From an uncultured Rhodopila sp. (GTDB taxonomy: Bacteria; Pseudomonadota; Alphaproteobacteria; Acetobacterales; Acetobacteraceae): a stretch of DNA of 64,000 nt. The notes below the pieces were generated by a model, which was given only the letters and a program-made list of their open reading frames with translations, was not told where the DNA came from and ran no database searches. The stretch lies in the NCBI RefSeq assembly GCF_903944925.1, contig NZ_CAJATU010000123.1:62001-126000 (forward strand), in the 5' to 3' direction. Numbering within the stretch: position 1 is the first letter of the stretch; each line of letters opens with the position of its first letter. The position numbers and the translations under genes are program-made. Shown piece after piece: positions 38,923 to 47,951 of this stretch.

Positions 38923-41033
38923 GCTGTCTCCCTTGGCTGATCGGCCGGCTCCACGCGCACCGCGCAGACTTTGAATTCCGGTATGCGCGCGACGGCATCG
39001 AGCGCGGTGTTGGTCAGCAGGTTCGCCGCCCCGGCGCCGCCCCAGTGGAACGGCACAAACACGGTGTCCATGCGGATGTCGGGCGTCAGCCGCGCCTTCA
39101 AGGTCATCTGCCCGCGCCGCGTGGTCAGCCGCACCATCCGCCCCTCACCCACGCCGATGTCGCGCGCGGTCTGCGGGTGCATCTCCGCGAAGGGCTCGGG
39201 TTGCGCCGCGGCCAGTTCCGGGACGCGGCGGGTCTGCGTGCCGGACTGGTAATGACCCATCAGGCGCCCGGTGGTGAGGAAATGCGGGTAGTCGCGGTCG
39301 GGCGGCTCGGCCGTGCCGCGATGCTCCACCGGATGGAACCGGGCGCGCCGGTCGGCAGTCGGGAAATCCGTCTCAAACAGCCGTTTCGTCCCCGGATGAT
39401 CCGCCGACGGGCAAGGCCAGAACACCCCGTCCTCAGCGGCGATGCGGGCGTAGCTGATGCCGGCATAGTCGGCGACCCCGCCAGCGGATGCGCGCCGCAA
39501 TTCCGCGAACGTTTCGCCGGCATCGGCGCTGAAATGCCCCCCGGCGCCCAGCCGCTCCGCCAGCCCTTGCAGGATCTGCAGCTCGTTCCGGACCCCCTCC
39601 GGCGGCACGGCGGCGCGGCGGCGCAGCAGCACGCAGCCCTCCAGGTTAGTCATGGTGCCGTCTTCCTCGGCCCATTGCGTGACGGGCAGCACCACGTCGG
39701 CGCGGGCGGCGGTCTCCGACAGGAAGACGTCCGCCACCGCCAGGAAGTCCAGCGCACCGATACGGTCGTTCAGCGCACCGGCATCCGGCGCGCTGACCAG
39801 GATGTTGGAGGCCATAACCATCAGCCCGCGCACCGGCCCGCCCAGCGCCTTCAGCAGCTCATTGGCGGACAGGCCCGGTGCGGGCAGGCTGTCGGGGTCC
39901 ACGCCCCACACCGCCGCGACTTCCGCCCGGTGCGCCGGGTTGTCGAGCTTGCGGTAGCCCGGCAACTGGTCCGCCTTCTGCCCATGCTCACGCCCGCCCT
40001 GGCCGTTGCCCTGGCCGGTCAGGGTGCCGAAGCCGCTGTTTCGCCGCCCCGGCAGGCCGAGCGCCAGGGTCAGGTTGATGAACGCGGCGACGTTGTCGAC
40101 GCCGTGGCTTTGCTGCTCGGCACCGCGGGCGGTGAGAACCATGGCGCTGGAGGCATCCCCCAGCGCGACCGCCGCGCGGACCAGCAGCCGCTCGGGCACG
40201 CCGGTGATGCGCTCGACGCGGTCGGGCCAGTAGGAGGCGACGATCCGCCGCACCGCCTCGAATCCGGAGGTGCGCGCCTGGATGTAGGCGCGGTCGATCA
40301 GGCCGCGCTGGATCGCGATATGCAGCAGGCCGTTGGCCAGCGCGGCATCGGTCCCGGGTGTCAGTTGCAGGTGCAGGTCCGCCGCCTTGGCGGTAGCGGT
40401 GCGGCGCGGATCGGAGACGATCAAAATGCCGCCCGCCGCCCGCTGGGCGTCGAAATACTGCATCACCGGCGGCATGGTTTCCGCCGGGTTGGCGCCCGCC
40501 AGCAGGATTGTCCCGGCGCGCGGGATGTCCTCCAGCGGGAACGGCAGGCCGCGATCGATGCCGAACGAGCGGACCGAGGCTGCCGCCGCTGCGGCCATGC
40601 AGAAGCGGCCGTTGTAGTCGATATTGGCGGTGCGCAGGGCAACGCGGGCGAACTTGCCAAGCGCGTAGGCTTTCTCGTTGGTCAGGCCGCCGCCGCCGAA
40701 GATGCCGAACGCGTTCATCCCATGCGCCGCCTGGATGTTCCGCATCGCGCCGGCGATCCGGTCGAGCGCATAGTCCCAGGAAACCGGTAACAGCGGGGCA
40801 TCCCGGCTGGCGCGGGCCAGCGGCGAGGTCAGGCGGTCGGGGGCATCCAACAACGACGCCGCCGTCCAGCCCTTGCGGCACAGCCCGCCCTTGTTGGTCG
40901 GGAAATCCCGCGCCGCGACCTGCAAGCCTCCCGCGTGGCTCACCAAGGTCATGCCGCATTGCAGGGCGCAGTATGGACAATGCGTCAGCACGGGCGGAAT
41001 CGGCGCCGCCGCGGAGATGCCGGCGTCGTCCAT
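38919..41033 (-). CDS. nasA: Assimilatory nitrate reductase catalytic subunit
   Basis: The protein has 704 residues from ATG 41033 ('MDDAGISAAAP'), five bases after the transporter stop codon. A frame start seven codons upstream would overlap that gene and is less likely. The N-terminal [4Fe-4S] motif is 'CPYCALQCGMTL' with a later 'GGLCRKG'. The bis-MGD molybdopterin oxidoreductase core follows, and the molydopterin dinucleotide-binding domain is at the C-terminus ('LTTGRLMGHYQSGTQTRR'). At this length it resembles ferredoxin- or flavodoxin-dependent NarB/NasA. It lacks the extra C-terminal BFD-like [2Fe-2S] domain of ~870-aa NasA enzymes, and no NasB-like FAD subunit is encoded nearby, so the electron donor is unknown. 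Confidence 0.92.
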   Translation of the reverse strand: MDDAGISAAAPIPPVLTHCPYCALQCGMTLVSHAGGLQVAARDFPTNKGGLCRKGWTAASLLDAPDRLTSPLARASRDAPLLPVSWDYALDRIAGAMRNIQAAHGMNAFGIFGGGGLTNEKAYALGKFARVALRTANIDYNGRFCMAAAAAASVRSFGIDRGLPFPLEDIPRAGTILLAGANPAETMPPVMQYFDAQRAAGGILIVSDPRRTATAKAADLHLQLTPGTDAALANGLLHIAIQRGLIDRAYIQARTSGFEAVRRIVASYWPDRVERITGVPERLLVRAAVALGDASSAMVLTARGAEQQSHGVDNVAAFINLTLALGLPGRRNSGFGTLTGQGNGQGGREHGQKADQLPGYRKLDNPAHRAEVAAVWGVDPDSLPAPGLSANELLKALGGPVRGLMVMASNILVSAPDAGALNDRIGALDFLAVADVFLSETAARADVVLPVTQWAEEDGTMTNLEGCVLLRRRAAVPPEGVRNELQILQGLAERLGAGGHFSADAGETFAELRRASAGGVADYAGISYARIAAEDGVFWPCPSADHPGTKRLFETDFPTADRRARFHPVEHRGTAEPPDRDYPHFLTTGRLMGHYQSGTQTRRVPELAAAQPEPFAEMHPQTARDIGVGEGRMVRLTTRRGQMTLKARLTPDIRMDTVFVPFHWGGAGAANLLTNTALDAVARIPEFKVCAVRVEPADQPRETA

Positions 41034-41037
41034 GCGC

Positions 41038-42249
41038 TCAGATCCGCGCCACACCGGGCATCGCCCCCCAGGTGGTGCGCCAGCGCCGCTTGATGCCGGT
41101 CAGCCCGAGCACCGCGACCAGCGCCAGCACGGCGAACAGCAGCAGCCCGGTCTGGTAGCTGCCCGTCAGTTGCTTGGCGATGCCCAGGCTGGAGGCGAGG
41201 TAGAACCCGCCGATACCGCCGCACATGCCGACAAGGCCGGTCATGATGCCGATTTCATGGCGGAAACGCTGGGGGACGAGCTGGAAGACCGCGCCGTTAC
41301 CCATGCCCAGGGCGAGCATGCCGACGATGAATACCGTCAGCGCCATCCAGGCCTGCGGCAGTCCGAAACTGACCACCACCAGCGCCGCCGCCGCCGCCAC
41401 ATACATGATCGTCAGCGCCCGCACGCCGCCGAAGCGATCGGCGATGATGCCGCCGACGGGGCGCACCAGCGATCCGGCGAAGACGCAGGCGGCGGTCAGG
41501 TAGCCCGCTGTGACGGGCGGCAGGCCGTATTGGCTGTTGAAATAGATGGTCAGCGAGGAAGCCAAACCGACGAAGCCGCCGAAGGTCACGGCGTAGAAGA
41601 ACATGAACCACCAGGCGTCGCCGATTTGCAGCACCTTGATGTATTCGCCCCAGCTTTTGGCGGGCGGGCGGCTCGGGCTGTCTCGTGCCGCGACCAGATA
41701 CACCGCGAAGGCGATGGCGACCGGAATCGCGGCCAGGCCAAAGACGTTGATCCAGCCATAGGCGGCGGCGAGGCTGGGGGCGAACAGCGCGGCGAACACG
41801 GTGCCGGAGTTGCCGGCACCGGCAATGCCGAGCGCGGTGCCCTGCATGTCCGGCGGATACCAGCGCGATGCCAGCGGCAACGCGACGGCGAAGGCTGACC
41901 CGGCGACGCCGAGAACGATGCCGAGCAGCAGCACCTCGGTGAAACTGTGGATGCCGTGCAGCCAGGCGACCAGCAGGCCGCCGAGCACGATGGTCTGGCC
42001 GATAATGCCGGTGCGCTTGGGGCCGATGCGGTCCACCAGGACGCCGTTGACAACGCGCAGCAGGGCTCCCGCGAGGATTGGAACCGCGACCATGAGGCCC
42101 TTGCGGGCGGGATCGAGATTGAGTTCGGCAGCGATCTGCACGCCGAGCGGCCCGAGCATGACCCAGACCATAAAACTGATATCGAAATAAAAAAACGCGG
42201 CGAACAGGGTTGGGGTATGGCCTGCGCGGAGGAAGTCGCGATTGATCAT
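41038..42249 (-). CDS. Nitrate/nitrite MFS transporter (NarK/NrtP family)
   Basis: The protein has 403 residues from ATG 42249; a GTG two codons upstream (42255) is an alternative. About twelve hydrophobic segments are visible. The sequence has NNP-family features: 'GPLGVQIAAELNLDPARKGLMVAVPILAGALLRVVNGVLVDRIGPKRTG' in the N-half and a Gly-rich 'GIAGAGNSGTVFAALFAPSLA' (nitrate signature-like) around residue 135. It imports nitrate and may exchange nitrite. It is the first gene of the minus-strand nas operon, ahead of nasA. Confidence 0.92.
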   Translation of the reverse strand: MINRDFLRAGHTPTLFAAFFYFDISFMVWVMLGPLGVQIAAELNLDPARKGLMVAVPILAGALLRVVNGVLVDRIGPKRTGIIGQTIVLGGLLVAWLHGIHSFTEVLLLGIVLGVAGSAFAVALPLASRWYPPDMQGTALGIAGAGNSGTVFAALFAPSLAAAYGWINVFGLAAIPVAIAFAVYLVAARDSPSRPPAKSWGEYIKVLQIGDAWWFMFFYAVTFGGFVGLASSLTIYFNSQYGLPPVTAGYLTAACVFAGSLVRPVGGIIADRFGGVRALTIMYVAAAAALVVVSFGLPQAWMALTVFIVGMLALGMGNGAVFQLVPQRFRHEIGIMTGLVGMCGGIGGFYLASSLGIAKQLTGSYQTGLLLFAVLALVAVLGLTGIKRRWRTTWGAMPGVARI

Positions 42250-42549
42250 GCGCACCTGACTGTTGTCTGGACACGCACGCTAGAGGCTAATTTTTCAGCA
42301 CACAAGACGATATGAATAGATTCTAGCCATATTGAATGACGAAGATGTGAGCTTATGAGTATAATTGTTGCTTACACTAATCGGCTAGATGATATTTTGT
42401 GCAGTTTATGCGCAGTGGCACCCGGCCTGTTGCGGTACGTGCGGGACCACATTCTCAGTCCCCGCCGACGCGTTTGCGTTGCCAATTTGTAAATGGTGCG
42501 ATACCGTTTTTCCGACGGGGCGATTTCCGCCGCTGCAGGATCGATTGAC
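42250..42549. promoter_or_regulatory. Divergent intergenic region between the nas operon and the esterase gene
   Basis: This 300-bp spacer has a markedly AT-richer core (about 42285-42410) than the surroundings and must hold the promoter for the minus-strand nitrate operon and the plus-strand esterase. I found no convincing sigma-54 box, NarL heptamer pair or FNR site by eye. The esterase ATG at 42550 has no strong Shine-Dalgarno. Confidence 0.5.
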
Positions 42550-43575
42550 ATGAAACCATTCAGACGCGTTGCCGCCGCCTTCGCCGTCCTGCTTTCGCCG
42601 GTGACGGCACATGCCTATTCGGCGCTCTACGTGTTCGGCGACAGCCTGTCCGATGCCGGCAACGTGTTCCTGGGCACCAGCGCCCCCGGCTCCCCGGTCA
42701 GCACGCAACCGGCCTCACCTTATGCCAACGGCCAATTTTCCAACGGCCCGACCTGGGTGCAGGATCTGTCGGTCAGCCTCGGCCTGGGGGCGGAGCAGCC
42801 ATCGCTCGCCGGTGGTAATGACTATGCGTTTGGCGGCGCAACCACCGGCTATGCGGCTTCGAACAACCCGGCGGTGCCTACGCTGCAAGGCCAGGTAGCG
42901 GCATTCTCCGCCGCTCACGGCAGTGTCGCGACGTCAACGGCCCTCTATTCAGTCTGGATCGGCGCCAATGACCTGACCAACATCCTCGTCAGCGGCGAGA
43001 ACGCAGGCCAGATGCTCGGTAACGCGCAAGGTGCGGCCGCGGTCGAGACGTCTGCGATCGCCGCGCTCGTCGCCGAGGGCGCCAAGAACTTCGTCGTGCC
43101 GCTGGTGCCCAATCTCGGGCTGACACCGGACTCGACGGCGGCGGGCGCAGCGGCCGCCGCGGCGGCTACGGCACTGAGCCAGGTGTATGATGCGGCGCTG
43201 ACCGCCGGGCTCAACGGCCTGGTCACCGCCGACGGCATTGCCGTCACGATCGTCGATACCTACAGCCTGCTCGATGCCGCGATCGCAGACCCGGCGGCCT
43301 ACCGGTTCAGCAACGTGACGGCAGGCTGCTACACGGGTCCCTATACCGGCGGCGGGACGGTTTGCGCCAATCCGAGCCAATACCTGTTCTGGGACGGCGA
43401 GCATCCCACGGCGGTCGGCCACGCGCTGATCGCCGCCGCGGCCGAGGCGGACCTGCCGGAGCCCGGCACCTTGGCGACTTTGAGCATCGGCCTCGCCGGC
43501 ATCGCAGCGCTGCGGCGCCGGCGGTCTGCAGTCTGTTGCCGGCTGGCCACGCCTGAAGGAAAGCTGTTGGGCTAA
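42550..43575 (+). CDS. SGNH/GDSL esterase with PEP-CTERM sorting signal
   Basis: The protein has 341 residues from ATG 42550, which gives a normal signal peptide ('MKPFRRVAAAFAVLLSPVTAHA'). GDSL block I is 'YVFGDSLSDAGN', with Ser as nucleophile. Block III is 'WIGANDL' and the C-terminal catalytic Asp/His block is 'DGEHPTAVGH'. Near the end lies 'LPEPGTLATLSIGLAGIAALRRRRS', a PEP motif, transmembrane segment and Arg cluster typical of exosortase substrates, followed by about 17 extra residues. It is thus a predicted exported lipase/esterase, possibly tied to exopolysaccharide. No exosortase gene is in the window. Substrate is not predictable. Confidence 0.88.
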   Translation: MKPFRRVAAAFAVLLSPVTAHAYSALYVFGDSLSDAGNVFLGTSAPGSPVSTQPASPYANGQFSNGPTWVQDLSVSLGLGAEQPSLAGGNDYAFGGATTGYAASNNPAVPTLQGQVAAFSAAHGSVATSTALYSVWIGANDLTNILVSGENAGQMLGNAQGAAAVETSAIAALVAEGAKNFVVPLVPNLGLTPDSTAAGAAAAAAATALSQVYDAALTAGLNGLVTADGIAVTIVDTYSLLDAAIADPAAYRFSNVTAGCYTGPYTGGGTVCANPSQYLFWDGEHPTAVGHALIAAAAEADLPEPGTLATLSIGLAGIAALRRRRSAVCCRLATPEGKLLG

Positions 43576-43732
43576 ACAAACATTAATGCGCATGACGCCG
43601 GTTTAATCGCTCCGCACAGCGAACGGTTACCTCCTGAACCGCATGTTCACGCCGTCTTTGGTGCAGCAGTCTATCACGATCGCTGCATCGAAACCGGCTT
43701 ACGGACTGCAATAGAAAACAGGAGACGCATTT
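43576..43732 (+). promoter_or_regulatory. Upstream region of the DegP-like protease gene
   Basis: The spacer ends with an AGGAGA Shine-Dalgarno about 10 nt before ATG 43733. No specific extracytoplasmic-stress promoter could be assigned by eye. Confidence 0.4.
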
Positions 43733-45262
43733 ATGAATACTCAACCTCAACGCCATCCGGCTCGCCGGGCGGCGCTGGCAGCGGTGCTGCTCGCCGGTAC
43801 CAGCCTGGGCGGCTACGCGCTCGGCCACACCGCCTGGGCCGATGATGCCGCCCCGGTTAATCCGCCCGGCGCCCAGCTTCAGCCGCACACCTTGCCGGAC
43901 TTCACCAACCTGGTGACCCAGGTCAAGCCGGCCGTCGTCTCCATCACCACGAAGTTCCGTGCCACCCCGGCGGCGCTGGAGCAGGAGCAGGACGGGGACG
44001 CAGGTCCGCAGCAAGGCCAGATGCCGCAGCTTCCCTTCCCGTTCAACCAGATGATTCCGCATGGCCAGCAGCAGCAGGAGCGTGCGGTTGAGGCGCGCGG
44101 CTCGGGCTTCATCATCGATGCCAACGGCACCATCGTCACTAACAACCACGTGGTGAAGAACGCCCGCTCGGTCAGCGTCACGCTGGACGACGGCACCGTG
44201 CTGCCAGCGAAGGTGCTGGGAACCGATCCGCGCACCGATATCGCCGTGCTGAAGGTGGATTCGCCGAAGCCGCTGCCGTTTATCACGCTAGGCAACTCGC
44301 GCGACGTGAAGCCGGGTGAGTGGGTCGTCGCGATGGGCAACCCGTTCGGCCTGGGCGGCACCGTCACCGCCGGTATCGTGTCCGCGGTCAGCCGCGATAT
44401 CGGCGAGGGTCCGTACGACCAGTTTATCCAGATCGATGCGCCGATCAATCAGGGCAACTCGGGCGGGCCGCTGTTCACGCAGGATGGCAAGGTCATCGGC
44501 ATGAATACCGCGATCCTGTCGCCCTCCGGCGGGTCCATCGGCATCGGCTTCGCCATTCCGTCCGACATGATCCGGACGGTGACCGCCCAGCTTGAGCACG
44601 GTGGCAAGGTGACGCGCGGCTATGTGGGCGTCGAGGCGCAGTCGATCACGCCGACGACGGCGCAGGCGCTGCACCTGAAGCAGAACGGCGGCGCATTGCT
44701 GGCCGGCGTGCAGCCTGACAGCCCCGCGGCGGACGCCGGTTTGCAGGCGGGTGACGTGATCCAGTCGGTGAACGGCACGAAGATCGCGGATCCCCGGGAT
44801 CTGGCGGTCAACGTGGCCGGGATCCAGCCGGGTCAGGATGCGCATCTGACGGTGCTGCATGACGGCCAGACCAAGGACGTGACGGTGAAGGTCGGCACGA
44901 TGCCGAACGAGCAGACCGCCGGCAACGACAACCAGTCCCGCAGCGGCGAGCATCGCGAGCGCCTCGGCCTGGCGCTGGCGCCGTTGTCCCCGGATGCGCG
45001 CAACCAGCTTGATATGCCTGACAACGTTAAGGGCGCGCTGGTGCAGGGCGTCCAGCCCGGGTCTCCGGCCGACGCCGCCGGTCTGCAGCCCGGTGACGTG
45101 ATCGTCGGCGTTGGCACGCACGCGGTGTCGTCTCCGGGCGAGGCGGTGAAGGCGATGCGTTCGGCCATGGGCGGCAGCGATCATGCGCTGGCGCTGCGGG
45201 TGATCCGGAATGGTCAACCGGTTTTCGTGGGTGTGAACCTGGACCAGGCCAACCAGGGGTAA
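43733..45262 (+). CDS. degP: Do/DegP-family periplasmic serine endoprotease
   Basis: The protein has 509 residues and opens with a Tat- or Sec-like signal region ('RRAALAAVLLAGTSLGGYALGHTAWA'). The trypsin-like domain shows the triad: His in 'VTNNHVVKNA', Asp in 'DPRTDIAVLKV', and Ser in 'QGNSGGPLFTQDG'. Two PDZ domains follow (~290-385 and ~410-500), each with a 'G(L)QAGDVI..VNG'-like loop. Such proteins degrade or refold damaged envelope proteins. A Gln-rich LA-loop-like insertion ('PQQGQMPQLPFPFNQMIPHGQQQQ') precedes the protease core. The gene is monocistronic and followed by a REP-like palindrome. Confidence 0.95.
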   Translation: MNTQPQRHPARRAALAAVLLAGTSLGGYALGHTAWADDAAPVNPPGAQLQPHTLPDFTNLVTQVKPAVVSITTKFRATPAALEQEQDGDAGPQQGQMPQLPFPFNQMIPHGQQQQERAVEARGSGFIIDANGTIVTNNHVVKNARSVSVTLDDGTVLPAKVLGTDPRTDIAVLKVDSPKPLPFITLGNSRDVKPGEWVVAMGNPFGLGGTVTAGIVSAVSRDIGEGPYDQFIQIDAPINQGNSGGPLFTQDGKVIGMNTAILSPSGGSIGIGFAIPSDMIRTVTAQLEHGGKVTRGYVGVEAQSITPTTAQALHLKQNGGALLAGVQPDSPAADAGLQAGDVIQSVNGTKIADPRDLAVNVAGIQPGQDAHLTVLHDGQTKDVTVKVGTMPNEQTAGNDNQSRSGEHRERLGLALAPLSPDARNQLDMPDNVKGALVQGVQPGSPADAAGLQPGDVIVGVGTHAVSSPGEAVKAMRSAMGGSDHALALRVIRNGQPVFVGVNLDQANQG

Positions 45263-45295
45263 CGGAACGCGCCTGGCGCGGCCATCCATCTTGTG

Positions 45296-45358
45296 TCATG
45301 GCCGGATTTAGTCCGGCCATCCACGACTTTCGGCGTTCAGCAAAGTCGTGGATGGCCG
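45296..45358. repeat. REP-like palindromic element, copy B
   Basis: The hairpin ATGGCCGGA/TCCGGCCAT (45298-45320) overlaps a perfect 16-bp inverted repeat (45315-45330 with 45342-45357; 11-nt spacer). It lies between the convergent degP and osmC-like genes, where it could also act as a bidirectional terminator. Confidence 0.85.
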
Positions 45359-45369
45359 CCCCGGGTTCG

Positions 45370-45852
45370 TTATTCCGTCTTGATCGTCGGCTCGTGCCCG
45401 ACGGTAAAGTTGACCGAGCTGGCAATGAAGCACGCCTTCCCGGCGTCATGGTGAAGCTGCCGCGCTTCGTCTACGTCGTCGCCCGCGCGGATCGTTACCT
45501 GTGGACGCAGCACGACGCTGGTGAAACGGCCGCTGCCCGAGGCGGCATCGATCACCATCGTTCCCGACGCCTCATCCCGATAGTCCACAACGCGGATACC
45601 GGCTACGGCGCACAGATGCAGGTAGGCAAGCTGGTGGCACGATGACAGCGCCGCGACCAGCAGATCCTCCGGGTTCCAGCGGTCAGCGTCGCCGCGGAAC
45701 GCAGTATCGGCCGAACCGGGGATGTTCGGTTTGCCTTCGGCCGCGATAGTCAGGTCGCGCCCGTAGGCCCGATAGTCGGCGGTACCGCTGCCTCGGTTCC
45801 CGGTCCAGGTGACCGAAACGCTGTAATGGTGCTCGCCTTTGCCGCCTGCCAT
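45370..45852 (-). CDS. OsmC/Ohr-family peroxiredoxin-like protein
   Basis: The protein has 160 residues with a GGAGG Shine-Dalgarno. It carries the family's two reactive cysteine contexts, 'ALSSCHQLAYLHLC' and 'HHDAGKACFIASSVNFTV'. OsmC/Ohr enzymes reduce organic hydroperoxides with thiols. It lies 16 bp downstream of the IlvD-family gene and is probably co-transcribed with it. The sequence resembles the OsmC-like subgroup rather than classical Ohr, so its peroxide specificity is uncertain. Confidence 0.88.
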   Translation of the reverse strand: MAGGKGEHHYSVSVTWTGNRGSGTADYRAYGRDLTIAAEGKPNIPGSADTAFRGDADRWNPEDLLVAALSSCHQLAYLHLCAVAGIRVVDYRDEASGTMVIDAASGSGRFTSVVLRPQVTIRAGDDVDEARQLHHDAGKACFIASSVNFTVGHEPTIKTE

Positions 45853-45868
45853 GCCGCCCTCCGGGGGG

Positions 45869-47662
45869 TCAGTGGTTGTTGCGGCTTTCGCCGCGCGTCT
45901 CGATTACGTTGAGGAACAACGTCGCCGGCTCCAGGCAGGCGCCGGTGCCCAACTGGCCGACGAGGGAGCGATAGATTTCCTCCCACGGCGTCATGCTCAG
46001 CAGCTTCGGCGCCTGCCACGCCGCCTTGCGCGCCTCCAGCTCCCCCTCCGGCAGCAGCACATCAACGCTGCGGCGGTTGAGGTCGATCCTGATCCGGTCC
46101 CCCGTCTTCAGGATTGCCAAGCCGCCGCCGACAGCGGCCTCGGGCGAGACGTTCAGGATCGACGGCGACCCCGAGGTGCCGGACTGCCGCCCGTCGCCCA
46201 GCGTCGGCAGCGTATTGATGCCGCGCTTCAGCAATGACGCCGGAGGCTGCATGTTCACCACCTCGGCGCTGCCGGGATAGCCGACGGGGCCGCAGTTGCG
46301 GATGATCAGGACGGACTGGTCCTCGACGCCCAGGTCGGGGTCCTCGATCCGGTGGTGGTAGTCTTCCGGACCCTCAAACACGATCGCCTTGCCCTCGAAG
46401 ACGTTGGGCCGGGACGGGTCCGACAGGAAGCGGGCACGAAATTCCTTGTCGATGACGCTGATCTTCATCACCGCGCTGTCGAACAGGTTGCCGGACATCA
46501 CGACATAGCCGGCGGCGGGCAGCAGCGGATTGCCGTAGGCGCGGATGACATCGCGGTCGCCGTCCGGTGTGTCTGCCAGGTCCTCCGCCAGAGTGCGGCC
46601 GGTGACCGTGCGCAACTCGCCGTGCAGCTTGCCGGCGCCCAGCAGCTCCTTCATCACCGCGGGCACGCCCCCGGCGCGGTGGAATTTCTCGCCGAGGAAC
46701 CGGCCGGCGGGTTGCAGATCGACCAGCAGCGGGATCTCCGGCCCCAGGCGCTGCCAGTCCTCCAGGTCGTGCTCCACGCCCATGTGGCGGGCGATGGCGA
46801 TCATGTGGATCGGGCAGTTCGACGATGCGCCCAGCGCGGCAGCCGCCACCACGGCATTCTCGAACGCCTGCTTCGTCATGATGTCGGAGGGGCGCAGGTT
46901 CTCGTGCACCATGCCGACGATGCGCTTGCCCGTCTCATACGCCATCCAGCCGCGCTCGCGGTGTGGCGCGGGGATCGCGGCGCAGCCGGGCAGCGACATG
47001 CCCAGCGCCTCGGCCAGCGAGTTCATCGAGGTCGCCGTGCCCATCGTGTTGCAGTGCCCGACGGATGGCGCCGATGAAGACACCATCTTCATGAATTCGT
47101 CGTAGCCGATCTTGCCCTCGGCATAGAGCTTGCGGCCTTCCCAGACGATGGTGCCGGAGCCGGACAGGCGGCCTTGCCACCAGCCGTCGAGCATCGGGCC
47201 GCCGGACAGCACGATGGCGGGGATGTTCACCGTGGCCGCACCCATCAGGCAGGCAGGCGTGGTCTTGTCGCAGCCGGTGGTCAGCACGACGCCATCCAGC
47301 GGGTAGCCGTGCAGCACCTCGACCAGGCCGAGATACGCCAGGTTGCGATCCAGCGCCGCGGTCGGGCGCTTGCCGGTCTCCTGGATCGGGTGCATCGGAA
47401 ATTCCAGCGGCACGCCGCCCGCGTCGCGGATGCCGTCGCGGACTCGGCTGGCGAGGTCGATGTGATGCCGGTTGCACGGCGACAAATCCGACCCGGTTTG
47501 CGCGATCCCGATGATCGGCTTGCCGCCCCGAAGCTCATCGGGCGTGATGCCGTAGTTCATGTAGCGCTCGAGATAGAGCGCGGTCATCGCCGGATCTGCT
47601 GGATCGTCAAACCAGCGTCGGGACCTCAGGCGCTTGTCGGTGGGGTCGGTGTGACTGGCCAT
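45869..47662 (-). CDS. IlvD/Edd-family dehydratase (sugar-acid dehydratase-like)
   Basis: The protein has 597 residues with a GGAGGAAG ribosome-binding site. The iron-sulfur cysteines are visible in 'DLSPCNRHH', 'TTGCDKTTPACLMG' and 'SVGHCNTMGTATSMN'. Other family motifs are 'GGPMLDGWWQG' and 'ALGASSNCPIHMIAIARH'. The sequence pattern ('RSRRWFDDPADPAMTALYLERYMNYG') fits the L-arabinonate/D-xylonate dehydratase branch rather than biosynthetic IlvD. It would therefore convert an aldonate to a 2-keto-3-deoxy acid in oxidative pentose breakdown. The exact substrate cannot be read from the sequence. It is paired with the downstream osmC-like gene. Confidence 0.9.
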   Translation of the reverse strand: MASHTDPTDKRLRSRRWFDDPADPAMTALYLERYMNYGITPDELRGGKPIIGIAQTGSDLSPCNRHHIDLASRVRDGIRDAGGVPLEFPMHPIQETGKRPTAALDRNLAYLGLVEVLHGYPLDGVVLTTGCDKTTPACLMGAATVNIPAIVLSGGPMLDGWWQGRLSGSGTIVWEGRKLYAEGKIGYDEFMKMVSSSAPSVGHCNTMGTATSMNSLAEALGMSLPGCAAIPAPHRERGWMAYETGKRIVGMVHENLRPSDIMTKQAFENAVVAAAALGASSNCPIHMIAIARHMGVEHDLEDWQRLGPEIPLLVDLQPAGRFLGEKFHRAGGVPAVMKELLGAGKLHGELRTVTGRTLAEDLADTPDGDRDVIRAYGNPLLPAAGYVVMSGNLFDSAVMKISVIDKEFRARFLSDPSRPNVFEGKAIVFEGPEDYHHRIEDPDLGVEDQSVLIIRNCGPVGYPGSAEVVNMQPPASLLKRGINTLPTLGDGRQSGTSGSPSILNVSPEAAVGGGLAILKTGDRIRIDLNRRSVDVLLPEGELEARKAAWQAPKLLSMTPWEEIYRSLVGQLGTGACLEPATLFLNVIETRGESRNNH

Positions 47663-47951
47663 TTTCGCTTCCTCCCGTTGGATCGCAGACTGTGCGGCGG
47701 ACGGACCCCGGTCAACAGGCTTCTATGCTACTCGTTTCGCGAGCGCTGCCGGTTGCCGGCCCTCCACTGACCTGTCATTAAGCAGCGGAAGAATCGCTTG
47801 GTCAGTGACGACATGGTAATGTAATGAGTTGTTGGTCTATAACCTTGGGCTTGCGGCATGGAACCGCCTTTGATGCGCCTTCTGCCGGACCAGGCACCAG
47901 GCTTCGCCAGGTGATTGACACGACCGGTCGCGGTCAAAGGCGCTGCCGTCG

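Noticed and set aside
35742-40790. A 1682-codon plus-strand open frame across nirB and nasA
   Set aside because: It is antisense to clear nirD, nirB and nasA genes and its Arg/Ala/His-rich translation has no domain; it is a high-GC shadow.
42415-42437. Sigma-54-like TGGCAC ... TTGC near the nas/esterase spacer
   Set aside because: The distance between the GG and GC elements is 13 rather than 10 bases, so it does not fit a -24/-12 promoter.
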